From: Melampsora larici-populina 98AG31
Lineage: Eukaryota > Basidiomycota > Pucciniomycetes > Pucciniales > Melampsoraceae
Direction: 5' to 3'
Assembly: GCF_000204055.1 (NCBI RefSeq)
Contig: NW_006768841.1
Coordinates: 282,824-346,823, forward strand
DNA: 64,000 nucleotides
A program made the translations under genes and the position numbers. Below the pieces are notes generated by a model that was not told the origin of the DNA, ran no database searches, and saw only the letters and a program-made list of their open reading frames with translations. Positions 1 to 12,129 of this stretch are shown here, one piece after another (within the stretch, counting starts at the first letter, position 1; each line of letters starts with the position of its first letter).

Positions 1-272
1 GCATTCAGCGCATGATCAAGTCGTGCTCACAAGATTTTATGTAAAGCGAACTGACTGATTTACGTAACAGCATTGAGTCAAGTCAATTTTGTGTCTTGAG
101 TCGATTGAACATTAACAATTACAATCTATGGTTTCATTGATGCTTGGTCTAGAAAGGTCTTGGGATTATATGTGGGTGTTAATAATAATGATCCGCGGAG
201 AATTGGTTATCATTATCTGGATATTGCTGAAAAGCTTGGAGGAATTCCTCAAAAGACGTGCACAGATCATGG

Positions 273-598
273 TGTTGGAACAAATCCTTGTTACATGTAT
301 ACGCATATTTCATTTCATATGATTTCATTCAATATATGCTAATAATTAGATATCATGTAAGATAATACTCAAAACCTTTTTCTTTGAACTTTAAACCTAA
401 CCATGAGTTGTATCAAATCTTATATTCAATCATACCTTGTTACTCTGAAAACTTTCTTTTCTTTTCTTCATTACTTTAGAAAGTTTTCATCTTAAACAAC
501 ATCTTATCTCAAAACACTCTCTCCGGTCTCATAGAACCTCTTTCCTGTTTGCTGATAAGCTTGTTGTTGAATCTGATCAGGAATCGAAGATTCCTTTA
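273..598 (+). repeat. copia 1 5' LTR (326 bp)
   Basis: Starts TGTTGGAACAAATCC directly after CATGG and ends AAGATTCCTTTA directly before the primer-binding site. Matches the 3' LTR along its whole length with few differences, apart from a 171-bp extra segment found only in the 3' copy. Confidence 0.93.
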
Positions 599-616
599 GG
601 TTATGAGCCCAGGCTC
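599..616 (+). promoter_or_regulatory. copia 1 primer-binding site, half-tRNA type
   Basis: GGTTATGAGCCC directly after the LTR is complementary to the anticodon stem-loop of an initiator-type tRNA-Met (GGGCTCATAACC), not to a tRNA 3' CCA end. Drosophila copia is known to use an internal half-tRNA of initiator Met in the same way. The complementarity continues into AGGCTC. Confidence 0.7.
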
Positions 617-991
617 TTAGGCGCATCCAATCAACGATAAAAGTAGACTAGAGTTTTAAATACGCTCTCTTGGCACGAGATTACGTCAATTTAAACTCGA
701 AATACTCTTCAAAAGAATCTAGAACTCTAGAATCTTCTCGGTATCTGAATTGAAGAATTCGAACATCTTCTTTCGAATTCCGGAGAACTCAATCAATCCA
801 ATTCAATACCGAAACCTTAACGATTACCCCACAATCCAAACTATCTCAAGCTGGATCCAACGACTGATCCGAACCTTAATCAATCTAAACCTCCCACCCA
901 CCCGTCAAACCCAGAATTAACTGCTGATCAAAACACAACTGATTGTACAGCCGCTGCCACCGGTGCAACCAATCATCCGGTGACAGTCAAA
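617..991 (+). other. copia 1 untranslated leader
   Basis: Between the primer site and the first plausible gag ATG at 992. I see no separate gene. An upstream GTG at 980 is in frame, but the ATG at 992 (MSSNHANSS) is the more credible start. Confidence 0.6.
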
Positions 992-3900
992 ATGTCTTCT
1001 AATCATGCCAATTCTTCCGTATCCCATTCCTCGTTTCTTCTCGGCCAAATTCCAAAACTCAACGATACCAACCAAGTTGACTGGGTATTAGGCATTAAGA
1101 CCTATCTCAAAGGTCGAAAGCTTTGGAAGCATATCAAATGTGATACTTCCCTACCCGAATCTGATCTCAAGGATCCAGATAAGGTAGAACAGCTTGAATG
1201 TGAGCGTGCAGGAGTCCTCGAGGTAATCCGAGCGACTGTCTCACCCACTCGCCTACCAGCTATACGAGGAATTGAGAATCCCAAGGTTGCTTATGAACGA
1301 TTAATCAAACAAGCATCTCAGGATGATGGACTCGAGGTTGCTTCACTAATCGCAAAGGTTGCAACTACTCGATATACCGGAACGGAATCTGTCACAAAAT
1401 TCCTTGATGGAATTCATGACCTTCATACCCAGTTGGCTGAAGCCACTGCCAGCGACAAGGACCTCAAGATTAGCAATAAGCTATTGGCTGTCTTCCTTCT
1501 ACTTAGCTTTCCTGAAGAGCAATTTGGTACTATTCGTGACCAACTCTTTGGTGATCTCAAAAGCCTTACCTCGGCCAAAATGTCCTTGCGAATCCGAACT
1601 AAGTCGGCGTTGAACTCAGTCGATGACTCTCCCATTGCGTTAGCAACGAATGCTCGGGTCCCAAATCAATCTCAAAACCGTACCATCACCACTCGGACCA
1701 ACAAGTCTCCTAACGCTCCATGTGTACTTAAGGAGCATTGGCAATTCTCTCATACTAATGCTGCCTGTTCAAGACAAAACCGTCGGACAACTAATGCACG
1801 TCCTGGAGCAAATTCAACATCTTCTTCGGCCAATTCATTATTGGATGCTGAGAAGTTGAGAAGGTTCAATCAACTTGTAGCGGCTGGTGTAATTGGTTTG
1901 AATGCAGAAGCGCAAGGTGCTACTCCTCCATCAAATCCGAGTGTTACTGACAGTCAAGCTCCGGCTTCGAGCGAATTGCCGACTGCCGATTGTCAATTTG
2001 CCACTTCCTTCAACGTGGTTGCTGAGGATGAATCAACGGAGGTTTTGTTAACTGTTTCACCGAACTATCCACCATCATCAGAGACTCACAAGGCAACTCT
2101 GGCTGATACGGCTTGCAATCGACACATGTTCGGAGATGCAATGTTACTCGATGATCTACGAGAAGTTACTCCGGTCTGGATTAAGGTAGCAAATGCAGAC
2201 AAGTCTTCCAGAATCGTGGCGAATCAAATGGGGACCGCCAAATTACACGCATTCAATCCTGATGGATCAGCCACCCTTGTCGAGATTCCGAATGTTTTGT
2301 ATTCTCCTTCCCTACCTGCAAATTTGATATCCATCACTGAGCTATATGAGACAGGATTCAAAATTGTTGATCCTCACTACGGCACAAATCAAGATGATAA
2401 GAATATGTATTTCTCCAACTCCAATCACATCATCCCAGCCTACAAAGATGCCGGTCCTGGGGGGTTTTGGAAGTTCTATCATTACTCAGAACCTAGTGCG
2501 TGTGCTGCGAGTTCTTTCAAACCGAACACCACTGATTTATGGCATTTACGCTTTGGACACCTGAACAATAGGAGTACCGAATCTATCATGGAAGATGTCT
2601 TACAACTTAATCCTTCTGCACCGTCAACATGCGAGGCTTGCACCCTGGGGAAACAGTCGAGGAGCAGCCATTCTGGCAGCCTTCCAAGGTCTCAGGTCCC
2701 TGCTTATCGTATTCACTGCAATCTTGCCGGTCCATTTCCTGCTGCGACTATTGGTGGTTTTCTTTATTCAATGGTTCTTATAGATGACGCCACCAGACGT
2801 AACTGGGTTATACTTCTAAAATCAAAATCTCAGGCTCTTGATGCCTTTAAACAATTCCATTTAATGTTGTCTAATCAAACTTTGTGCAAAATTGCTGTTT
2901 TTAAAACCGATAGAGGAGGTGAATTCACTAGTACCGCTTTTACACAATACCTTAATGAGAATGGCATCATCCATGAGATGGGCCCTCCCGAGAGTCCCCA
3001 ACAAAACTCAGTCGTTGAAAGATTCAATTGCACTATTTCCAGTCGTTTACGTTCGCAACTAATTCATGCCAATCTACCTGTGCGTCTTTGGGGAGAAGTT
3101 ATAATGGCTACATCTTTCATCCTAAACCTATGTCCCTCTAAATCAGTTCGCTTCACATGTCCTGAGTATGCCTGGCAGCTATTAGCCTTGAAGGTTAAGG
3201 AACCAATTCTACCTTACAATCATCTGAAGGTAATAGGTTGTTTGGCGTATTCTATTCCTCCTGGTCACCACAACAAACTTGAACCAAGATCCGTTAAAGC
3301 TATTATGGTTGGTTACGAAAAATATTCAAACACTTATCGCCTCTGGGATCCTAAATCTAATCGGATAATGGTTTCGAATGATGTTGTGTTCAATGAGGAT
3401 GAGTTTCCTCTTCGTCGTCTTGATCCCGAGTTCACTGAGGAGCTTGCAGTTTTACGAGAGGATGACTGGGACGATATGTGGGAAACCCCTTGCATTACAT
3501 CTCCTGATTCTACAGAAATCAACAGGTTCCTTGGAATACCTAATCAACCTAACCAAGCACCACCACCTCCACGCCGATCCGAACGTCGAACTCAGCCTGT
3601 TGAACGACTCGGTGATCTTGTGGGACACCATACTTTTACTGAAACTGTCCAATGCTTTCATAGTCAAATCAATGATGGCCCTGAAAATGACGAACCTAAC
3701 TATTCTGTAGCTATGAAGGGTCCTAATCGTGATGACTGGTTAAATGCAATGTCTGAAGAATTCACTTCTTTACAGAATCATTCGGTGGGTCACTTGGTCA
3801 AACCTCCTTCCGATGCCAATGTGTTACCCGGCATGTGGCGGCTCAAACGCAAGCGTGATGAATTTGGTCGAATCATCAAGTATAAAGCACGATGGGTTGC

Positions 3901-5257
3901 TGGCGGAAATCATCAAATCAAAGGCATCGATTTTGACTCTACATATGCATCTGTAGGAATGACTGACACGCTGCGAACATTATAGGCTCTCACTGCCAAA
4001 GACGACCTGGAAATGGAGCAGTTTGATATTGAAACCGCTTTTCTCAACGGAACGATGAAACATAAAGTCTATGTCCGACAAGTAACCGGGTTTCGTGATC
4101 TGAGCAAACCAAAACATGTCATGTTGCTTGATTGATCTTTGTATGGGACCTGCCAAGCCCATCGTGAATTCAATCATGATCTGGATTCCAAACTGAAGAA
4201 ACTAGGATTTACTGTATGTCCGGTTGATAACTCATTATACACGCTGAGGAAAGAATCCTCGTTCATCCACATTCATATGCACGTAGATGATGGAATGACC
4301 TTCTCAAACAATAAACAATTTATAAATCAATTCAAAAATGATCTCAAACAATTCTACAAATTTCGTTGGAATGAAAATCCATCACTTCATCTTGGTATAC
4401 ATATCACCCGAGATAGATCAAATCGTACACTCACTCTTGATCAGTCACACTACTGTGAATCAATGCTAGAAAGATTTGGAATGGCTGACTGCAATGGTGT
4501 CAAAACACCTCTTCCTCAAAATATCAAACTTTCAACACCGTCACCCGAACACACTACTGAAATTGAAAATTATAGGGCCGCTGTTGGAATGTTAAGTTTT
4601 CTTTCTGTACAAACTCGACCTGACATTGCGTTCGCTGTTAGCTATCTTGCTAGATTCAATTCAAGACATAATGAGACACACTGGGCTGCTGTTAAACATT
4701 TACTTAGATACATAAAGCGTACAATCAATTTCAATTTAACATTTGGTCATCAAAAAGGGAAAAATAAACTTGTTGAGGGTTACGCAGATGCGGATTATGC
4801 TGGGGATATTGACACTCGTAGGTCTACCACAGGTTTTGTGTTCTACGTGAATGGATCTCTTGTTTCTTGGAAAAGTCGTAGGCAGCAATCAGTGACGTTG
4901 TCGACAACTGAAGCAGAGTACTTAGCTATTGGTGATTGTGCAAAACATGGGTTGTGGCTATGCAGGTTACTCGAACACATTCTTCAACAACCTCCCATAA
5001 ACGTTCCAATATCTCTACCTCTTTCCAACAATAATCAAGGAGCAGTTTTTCTTTGTAATGAGGCTTCTGTTAATAATAAATCTAAACATATTGACATTCG
5101 ACATCACTTTATCAGGGAACTTACTAGGGAAGGAAAAATTACTGTTTCTCATGTATCAACGAAGGAAATGCCAGCTGATGGTCTTACTAAATCTGTGGGT
5201 ACCAATATCTTACTAGAAAGTTACGACCAACTTGGCCTGTCTGAAATAAAAAGGTAG
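992..5257 (+). pseudogene. copia 1 Gag-Pol polyprotein, two in-frame stops
   Basis: One frame covers the whole polyprotein if two stops are ignored: TAG at 3983-3985 and TGA at 4133-4135, both at the start of the RT. Domains in order: Gag (UBN2-like N-terminus); a degenerate zinc knuckle around PCVLKEHWQFSHTNAAC that lacks the second Cys; protease (LADTACNRHM); GAG-pre-integrase (WHLRFGHLNN...CEAC); integrase; RT with ETAFLNG and a catalytic HVDD; RNase H with GYADADYAGD and STTEAEY. In the integrase the usual first catalytic Asp is Asn (IHCNLAGPF), while KTDRGGEF and SVVERFN keep the second Asp and the Glu. Translation ends at a TAG just before the polypurine tract. The copy cannot encode a full polyprotein without suppression. 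Confidence 0.92.
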
Positions 5258-5259
5258 TG

Positions 5260-5271
5260 AGCAGGGGGGGC
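5260..5271 (+). promoter_or_regulatory. copia 1 polypurine tract
   Basis: The purine run GAGCAGGGGGGG with one C, ending directly at the 3' LTR start TGTTGG. The position is as expected for plus-strand priming. Confidence 0.8.
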
Positions 5272-5768
5272 TGTTGGAACAAATCCTTGTTACATGTATA
5301 CACATATTTCATTTCATATGATTTCATTCAATATATGCTAATAATTAGATATCATGTAAGATAATACTCAAAACCTTTTTCTTTGAACTTTAAACCCAAC
5401 CATGAGTTGTATCAAATCTTATATTCAATCATACCTTGTTACTCTGAAAAATTTCTTTTCTTTTCTTCATTACTTTAGAAAGTTTTCATCTTAAACAACA
5501 TCTTATCTCAAAACACTCTCTCCGGTCTCATAGAACCTCTTTCCTGTTTGCTGATAAGCTTGTTGTTGAATCTGATCAGGTATGATATTATGCTACTCAT
5601 GTTTTTATTTGTTTTTGTTTATGATATAAAGAAATATTCATTACTTTAGAAAGTTTTCATCTTAAACAACATCTTATCTCAAAACACTCTCTCCGGTCTC
5701 ATAGAACCTCTTTCCTGTTTGCTGATAAGCTTGTTGTTGAATCTGATCAGGAATCGAAGATTCCTTTA
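5272..5768 (+). repeat. copia 1 3' LTR with internal duplication (497 bp)
   Basis: Same ends as the 5' LTR but 171 bp longer. After GATCAGG at 5580 a unique 57-bp AT-rich segment is followed by a second copy (5638-5751) of the 114 bp that precede it. The duplication is absent from the 5' LTR, so it arose after insertion or was not copied during the last transposition. Confidence 0.9.
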
Positions 5769-6524
5769 CATGGAACTGAGACAATCAAGATGGCTGGCTT
5801 TCAAATGTCATTAGCTCAAATTTATGGTGGTTTTACTCCTGAAGAAGCTGAAGCTGCTCATATCTATACAACTTCTCAACGCAACCAGAAGATTGAAAGT
5901 CTTTGGTCACTGTTACAAAAAGCAATTGGTTTTGTGATTCATGATGAGATAGAGGCAGCTATACATATGGGAATATATGATCAATGTGATCCCCTACAGA
6001 AGTAAGTTTATCTCCCTTCTTTCATGATGATATTTTGCTCACCAAGCATTTACTTTTTAGGATGCTCCTCTTGTATCTTTGGATACCCATTGTGCAAAAA
6101 CTCTTGGACAACTACACTCAAATAAAGAATACTCCACGGACTCAAAAAAATAAGCAATCAGTGCTTCCAACGGGTACAATTTCCAATGTAGTCTACTCTT
6201 CACCTGAAGGTTTGAATGGTACCTACAGATGGCCTGGGTCCAGTTCCCAAATCAACCATTCAAGCTCTCAGACAGAAACATTTCCCTGATTCAGATATAC
6301 TGTTCCAAGTCACTCCAAAAGCCTTCCAAGAACAAGTTGCCAGTGCAATTAGATGCTTAGAGATCCCGCCTGATTATATTTAAATTGAAACTGTTTGGCA
6401 TGTCTTTCCAGGTATTCTAGCTGTTCTCAGGCGTCTCAATGTGGATGTAAATGAAGCAAGATTGATGTATAAACATCATACAAACTTTGTTCCCAAGGTA
6501 GAAATTAGGGATAGAGATAGATAG

Positions 6525-6775
6525 GCACCTACAATTGATATCACTCATCCACCTGTGCTAAACTAGTATATTGTATGGCTCTCCATTTTTTTGCTTGCCA
6601 CTTCAAATGAAACATGTTCAGTCAATGAAGATTTTTCCGGCTCAAGCAGTAAGCTTAATTATTTGGATTTAAAGCTTTGGAGGCCAAACCTTTGCATTGG
6701 CTGTGATTATACTCATGATATATAATTTACAAAAAGTTATATGAGATGTGTATTTAGAAGTCAAGTTCATTTTGT
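6525..6775. other. Spacer, no gene seen
   Basis: AT-rich sequence between the decayed integrase gene and the end of the alpha-kinase gene. No supported coding frame. Confidence 0.5.
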
Positions 6776-7663
6776 TTAATTCAAACAATCAAGAATCTCA
6801 TTTTGAGCATTGTCCTCATGACCACGTTCTTCTGACTCATCTTCCTCCAATTTGGGGGTTTCATTATCCTGCGTACCCACATTCTCATACTTGAAAGATT
6901 TTGGCTTCAAGTCTAGTGCAAAGCAAGTAGTTCCACAGCAATGACTTGAGATGAATGCATCCATCCCTTCTTGCTGTGGGTTATCCTATCTTGTACCTAT
7001 ATCGATTTTTTACTCCAAGTAAGATATCTTGCCATATTTATGTTACACCAATTGAAACAGGCAACTCACCTGAGGTCAACCATACACATGCCAGTCAGGA
7101 ATCCGTCTTTTACCTTGATGTTTGCAACCAGTGCTTGACCTCGGAAGTACTTGTAGGTAAAGTGCACAAACCCACTCAAAAGGTCCAATAATAAAGAATC
7201 TGGCTGAGAAGGGCAAAAATTCTTTGTTGTACATATGACCTGGAGTGGTTGTTTCAAGATTTCTTCAATGTGATAAGTAGAGGGATCATCTCTCAGTACC
7301 ATATTGAACACAACCTGCAAAGACACATATGTTAGTAGAGGAAGAATTGAGAGAAGAAGTAGCTTACTTGTAGGGTGTTCAACAACAGCTTTTGATCATT
7401 GGTCACATGAATAGAGAAACACATTGCAATCTTGAATTGTTTGAGTAGGCATGAAGTCAGATGATACACTGCTGATTCTGTTAAGTAGGTGTCTTCATCT
7501 TGTTTTTCAAAAGTCCTAATTTTCTTAACCACAACCGCACGAGCTCTTCCATCAATCAGTAATTTTGCCTTGTAGCTAGATCGCCTTGTCCCCTTAACCA
7601 TCACATGATCTTCAATAGCATGCATTGTCCACCATTGACCAAATTTGAGGTTCTTGAGCGTTG

Positions 7664-10359
7664 TGGAAAGCAATTCCTAGGATTGTGTCTTAATCTCGTA
7701 TCATTCTTTTATTACATTGTAGATCAACTCATCAAAGTGAAAGAAAAGATACATAGATGACTTTCTTCAACTCTTACAAGGCACAAGGGACTGGAGCAAA
7801 ATTTGAAATCCTCATAACAATTCATATTATTTTCATTATGCATTTCTCTATACTTCATTATCAAGGGACTCAAATACATACAAAAGTAAATTAAAAGAAT
7901 AAATTCAAAACATCAAATGAAATACAAACCTTAGAAAAGGGGTCAGAGTCAAAAATTATCAACATTGATGTGATGCAGGAATGAAGAAAGAAAAAAAAAA
8001 CACTTACATATAAAATCAAGCAAGACCAAACAGTTGATCTACAAGAAAACATGTGCCAAGATTGAACATTTCAAAGTGTCAGTATGATTCAGAAGAAGGA
8101 ATCAAATAAGATAACAAATTGATTTTAATTACATACCTGAATTAAAGATCATGATCAAAATTCCAATTGAATTTAAACTTCTATTTTGAGGTCCTAACTT
8201 GATACTAGATGAGAACTTGATGAATATTGAGTAAGCTATACAAACAAGAATCAAAAAACAATTAAATTCTAAATAAATAAAGAAACAATAGAAGTAGTCA
8301 GTAGTGTGTAGGAGAGCAGAGACTGAATAGGAAACTTACTTGGATATCATGAAGTTGATCATAGGCCAAGATCGAAATGATATACTTGATAAGTGGTTTG
8401 ATTTTGGGGTCCTAATATCTAAACCTGATTGAGAGATGAAGGTGGAGATCGAAATTGAATTCAAGAATAAAGGTTGAAGTTGAAAGGGAAGAATTGAATT
8501 GATAAAATAAATAAATTTGTTTTTGGGGTTTGAAGTCAAAAGAAGGAAGGAGATTAAGTCAGTACTGAACAAGAACCAAAGCTCAGAAGGAGATAGAATG
8601 ATAACTTACTTACATAATGATTAAAATCGAAATTAAGTGATTTGAGGTCTTGAGTGTTTGATTTAAATTGAAATGAACGGTCGGAATCGAAAGTGAGATG
8701 GGATAGAGGATGGTAGGAAGAAGTGTGAGGTGATAAGGGGATGGGATCGAAATTTAAATCTATCGGACCGATTAAAATTGAATCTAAAAATGAAAGGAAT
8801 CAAAGAAGAAAGAAGAACAAACAAAAGAGGGAATGAAACTTACTTACACATCAAGAGCCAGAATCGAAATTTGAAAGATTAAAGTATGAACAAAGATAAG
8901 AAAATTGAAATATAACCTTACTTACATGAAGACCCCAAAATCGAAAATGGAATGAAGGGACATTATTGAATGAACAGTCAATATCGAGATTGATGAAGTC
9001 AAGATCTAAAGAAGAATGGTTAAGAAAAGAACATAGAGAGTTAGTACAGTGAGAAAGTGGAGAAGATAGAAGAGGAAAGCAAACTACATACCAACATCGA
9101 ACACCAGAATCGAAATTGAAACAGGATTGGAGTTTGATCTTGAGGTCTGAAGTTGAAATAGCTGAAAACCTAATTAAGATCGAGTGTGAATTGGTTGAGA
9201 TTTGAACCTACAGTTGAAGTGAATTAAAAACAGAAAGAAGATTAAGTTAGTATTGAAGAATGAACGAGAGAATGAATAATAAGAAATTATAAGAAATGAA
9301 AAACAAACTTACTTAAATAGAACTCAAGATTGAAATTGAGGATAGTGAAGAATGAGATAGCGGAGATCAATGAAAAGACAATTTAAAAACCTTACCTTTT
9401 GTGATTTGAAGAGAAGAAAAGTCCGATCGGAGATCGAGATGAAAATTGAGAAAGCAGGAGGGAGGGATCGAGAGAAGTTATCTATGAGTTTGTTTTTTTT
9501 GTCTCGTTTGTGTAGGAATCTGTGGTATCGTTTTTCTTTTTTTGTGATCCATCCAAGGGATCATCAAGTGTTCTTTTCGTGTGATTCGCGTATTAGTGTG
9601 GATCAAAGAGTGTTCTAGTGTTAGTTGTTAAAGTGTTCTGATTGTTGTTATCGGCTTCGTGTCCGTGTCTAAGTGTTTTAATCGTGTGTTCAAGTGTTCT
9701 TGACATCGTATAAGGTTTTTTTTAGAGTGTTCCATCAAAGAATCAGAATATCATCGTTAGTTAGTGTGTCCGATTAAAATCAAGTTTGTTAGGATTTTTT
9801 TTATCTCATTGAAAGAAAAAGAAAGATAGATAATAAAACAAACCTTTATCGTAGTTTAGATCATCGTTTGTAGTGGTTGATCTTGAAGAATTGTAGTGTT
9901 GTTGTTTTATTTTTTTTCTTTTATTGTAGTTTTGCTGAGCTGAGTCGTGAAACAGTTGTCAGTTGGTTGGATTCAAGCTCAGGGCCGGGTTTTTTTTATC
10001 AGGGCTTTCCATATATTGTTTTTTATCATTAACTTTTTACTCATAGCAAGAATTACATTAAACTCAAAATCTACATATCTTTGCTTCAACATCTAGTATA
10101 TCTTTGTGTAGGGTATTGTTGGATTCTGCCAGATCTTGCGGTTTTTTTTAGAAATATCAGAATAGTGTTACGTGTTAGACTTGTGAAGGTAGAAAGTTGT
10201 TAGAGAGTTGCTTCCTTGCTTTTTTTATTTTTGAACTGTTATTTCAAGGTTGAGGGCAGTCTACGACAATCATAGTTTCACCCGCATCTTGTTATTCTTT
10301 CTGCGGTGATTCTTCCCCTCTCCGGCTCAGCCTACGCCACACAGCGTAGGAGTTCTACA
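7664..10359 (-). mobile_element. 2.7 kb non-coding TG...CA element (copy 1)
   Basis: Bounded by a perfect 6-bp duplication GCGTTG (7658-7663 and 10360-10365) and by TG...CA ends. The minus-strand start is TGTAGAACTCC followed by a hairpin CCTACGC-N6-GCGTAGG. No ORF of note. The first 90 bases and later landmarks match the sequence starting at 24484, so this is a family. It may be a solo LTR of a large retrotransposon or a non-autonomous unit. Much of 8100-9420 consists of degenerate modules with splice-donor-like ends (see findings). Its first bases supply the TAG that ends the upstream kinase exon. Confidence 0.8.
10332..10351 (-). repeat. Terminal hairpin of the 2.7 kb element
   Basis: CCTACGC and GCGTAGG arms around a 6-base loop, 9 bases from the element end. 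The same hairpin with a different loop lies at the start of copy 2 (24491-24510), so the stem is conserved while the loop is not. Confidence 0.75.
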
Positions 10360-12129
10360 GCGTTGGATCAAGACTTAAGTCTTCTGACTGTGCAACAGGC
10401 GCAATCAAAACTCCATTAGCCCAAGGCATTGGGTCTTGGTCCTGGATATCATATTCAAGTTCAGGTAGGACATCCCCAAAACTGCGAATCCAAGACGGCT
10501 CCATCAATGATAAACAACGCCCTGCATAAATAGGACAAGTATCAATATTGGTTTTGTGAACTTGAAAGCAAAACATTTACTGCTCACCTATTTTGAGACG
10601 CAGCTGTAGAGCATCACTCCATGAAATTAAAGTAATTGTCTGATCAGGGTCAGCAGGATGACCATCAGGAAAAGTAGTTGCGTATTCTTGAGGGGCGCCT
10701 GAATTTGAAGCATCAAGCTTTGGGCATGAGGCCACAACTGAATCGGCTGGTATTCTAAGAGGGTTGATACCTTTATTTGCCAGCTGATGGATTCGCCTAA
10801 TTATAGCAAGGCTGACAGATTTGGATATATCATCTGTCCACAACACTGGTTCGTCGATATCTGTTATTGACAGTTTTATTAGTATCGGATAAGCCACACA
10901 ATTAAGAAAGAATACTAGAATACCTGTGACAGCCTGAGATACCATCTGAGTATTGGCTGGAACCGGTTTAGAGAAGTCAAAAAATCATCCAATTCCTCGC
11001 TTTCTTCGTCTTCATCGCTTTGGTTGCTTTGGTCATCTTTTTTGCTTTGTTCATTTCCAGAATTTGAATTCAATTGAAAGCTTGTGGGAATGGTTGAAGC
11101 TAAGTAGGTGGCAGCAGCAAAAAATAAAGTCATGACAACTGGCCCTTGAGCTTTGCGTTTACCAGGCTGCTTTGTGCTGAGCAATAGTATATGTTCCTTG
11201 AGCGGATCTCCAGAAAGTTTTGCTGTACTAACACCAAGCAAATAGAAGGTGCTGTCATAGGAGGGGAGATTGGGATACAGAAGCTTTTCACTCTTGCAAG
11301 ATTTGGTAGGGTTTTGAAAGAATCCTACTGAATTTTCCTGGAAGTGTCTTGTTGCAGAGCGAGCCATTTCATCTTCCCACTGAGGATCTGAGAAGTTGAT
11401 ATCATGAGTATAATCAGAGACCCCATGTGGTCTTGAGCCGGATTGCGTGTTTTATCGGAGCTTGACCACGACTCGATAGATAACAGGGTCTGCTGATGAG
11501 TGATTCTTTTTCTTATCATTTTGTCCTATCACAGTTGATTAAGGAGTTTTCTTTTGTTTGTTCACCTCGATACAATCCATACGGACTCGCTTTGCTCTAG
11601 TTTCACCCTGTTTGTAACCTTCAGCATGATTGAGCATAGTGGGAGTCAATTCTGATGGGTCGGGTGCAGATCGCTTGATAGGCCGAGAGACTGGGGCTGG
11701 GCTGGGGACAACACAATTGCAGCAATTTCCAAGAACTTGAGCTGGTGTTTGGAGCCGGCTTGTGCTGGCAGCTGGACGAGAAGGTAAGTCAATCGTCTTC
11801 CTGATAGACGCGATTGAGGCAGGGCTGAGTTGTTTGGCTGGGAGGGGTGCATCGCATCGAGGAGGGGGCTGTTGAGTCAATTGGCCTGACTTTTGCTTGC
11901 AAGGTCCACACATATCTGTTGCATACCGTCCAAGTTGTATTCCACAGCCATCCTTGCAGAACTTGAGCGGAGGGATGCTGTCTGGATCACTTGCAGTCTC
12001 AAGTTTATCATTGTATAAGCAAGATCCACAGATGGGATGTGTAATCGTATCCATGAAAGGGTACTCTTCCGTGCATGTGATGCAAGTTGGAAAATTGCTA
12101 GGAGCCATCCTATGAATTGAAAGAAGCAT

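Larger units (their letters stand above)
273..5768 (+). mobile_element. Complete Ty1/copia LTR retrotransposon (copia 1)
   Basis: Two LTRs bound a gag-pol frame in the usual copia order (protease, integrase, RT, RNase H). The element is flanked by a perfect 5-bp target duplication CATGG at 268-272 and 5769-5773. LTRs start TGTTGGAA and end TTCCTTTA. A G-run polypurine tract precedes the 3' LTR. The pol frame has two in-frame stops and a changed integrase residue, so it is non-autonomous now. It is inserted in an integrase-core gene. Confidence 0.95.
128..6524 (+). pseudogene. Orphan DDE-integrase-core gene, split by a copia element
   Basis: Reading 124-272 and then 5774-6004 in one frame gives a retroviral-integrase-like core: IDAWSRKV (first Asp), TDHGTET (second Asp) and RNQKIESLW (Glu). 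This resembles the integrase-core proteins found in basidiomycetes and some animals outside retroelements; the family name is from memory. A short intron follows (donor near 6004, acceptor at about 6060), then a region with LPTG and SSPEG that continues past a frameshift near 6289 (DSDILFQVTP) and a TAA near 6382. The complete copia element at 273-5768 sits at the codon after TDH, beside the second catalytic Asp. The gene is therefore triply broken: insertion, frameshift and stop. The upstream end is not visible. Confidence is high that this is a decayed DDE gene and moderate for the family. Confidence 0.7.
6776..12129 (-). pseudogene. Alpha-kinase gene interrupted by a 2.7 kb element
   Basis: Reads right to left. 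The N-terminal part (12108 down to about 11540) is Cys-rich with paired CxxC motifs (CITC, CGSC, CGPC), followed by exons 11400-10926, 10864-10587 and 10520-10360 joined by GT-AG introns. The coding sequence is then cut after DPT by the element at 7664-10359. It resumes at 7657 with KNLKFGQWW, so the frame is exact when the element and one target duplication are removed. The C-terminal exons (7657-7368, 7314-7070, about 6996-6776) show an alpha-kinase (MHCK/eEF2K-like) fold: KGTRRSSYKA, VKKI, HFTYKYFRG and the zinc-binding tail SSHCCGTTC. The last intron joins exons in different frames with a TAG, so the 3' end is either decayed or mis-modelled. Such kinases phosphorylate Ser/Thr in cytosolic substrates. 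Family assignment is by motif only. Confidence 0.75.

Noticed and set aside
9370..9618. 82-codon ORF at 9370
   Set aside because: Lies within the 2.7 kb non-coding element, low-complexity basic product, opposite in strand to the module series; no support.
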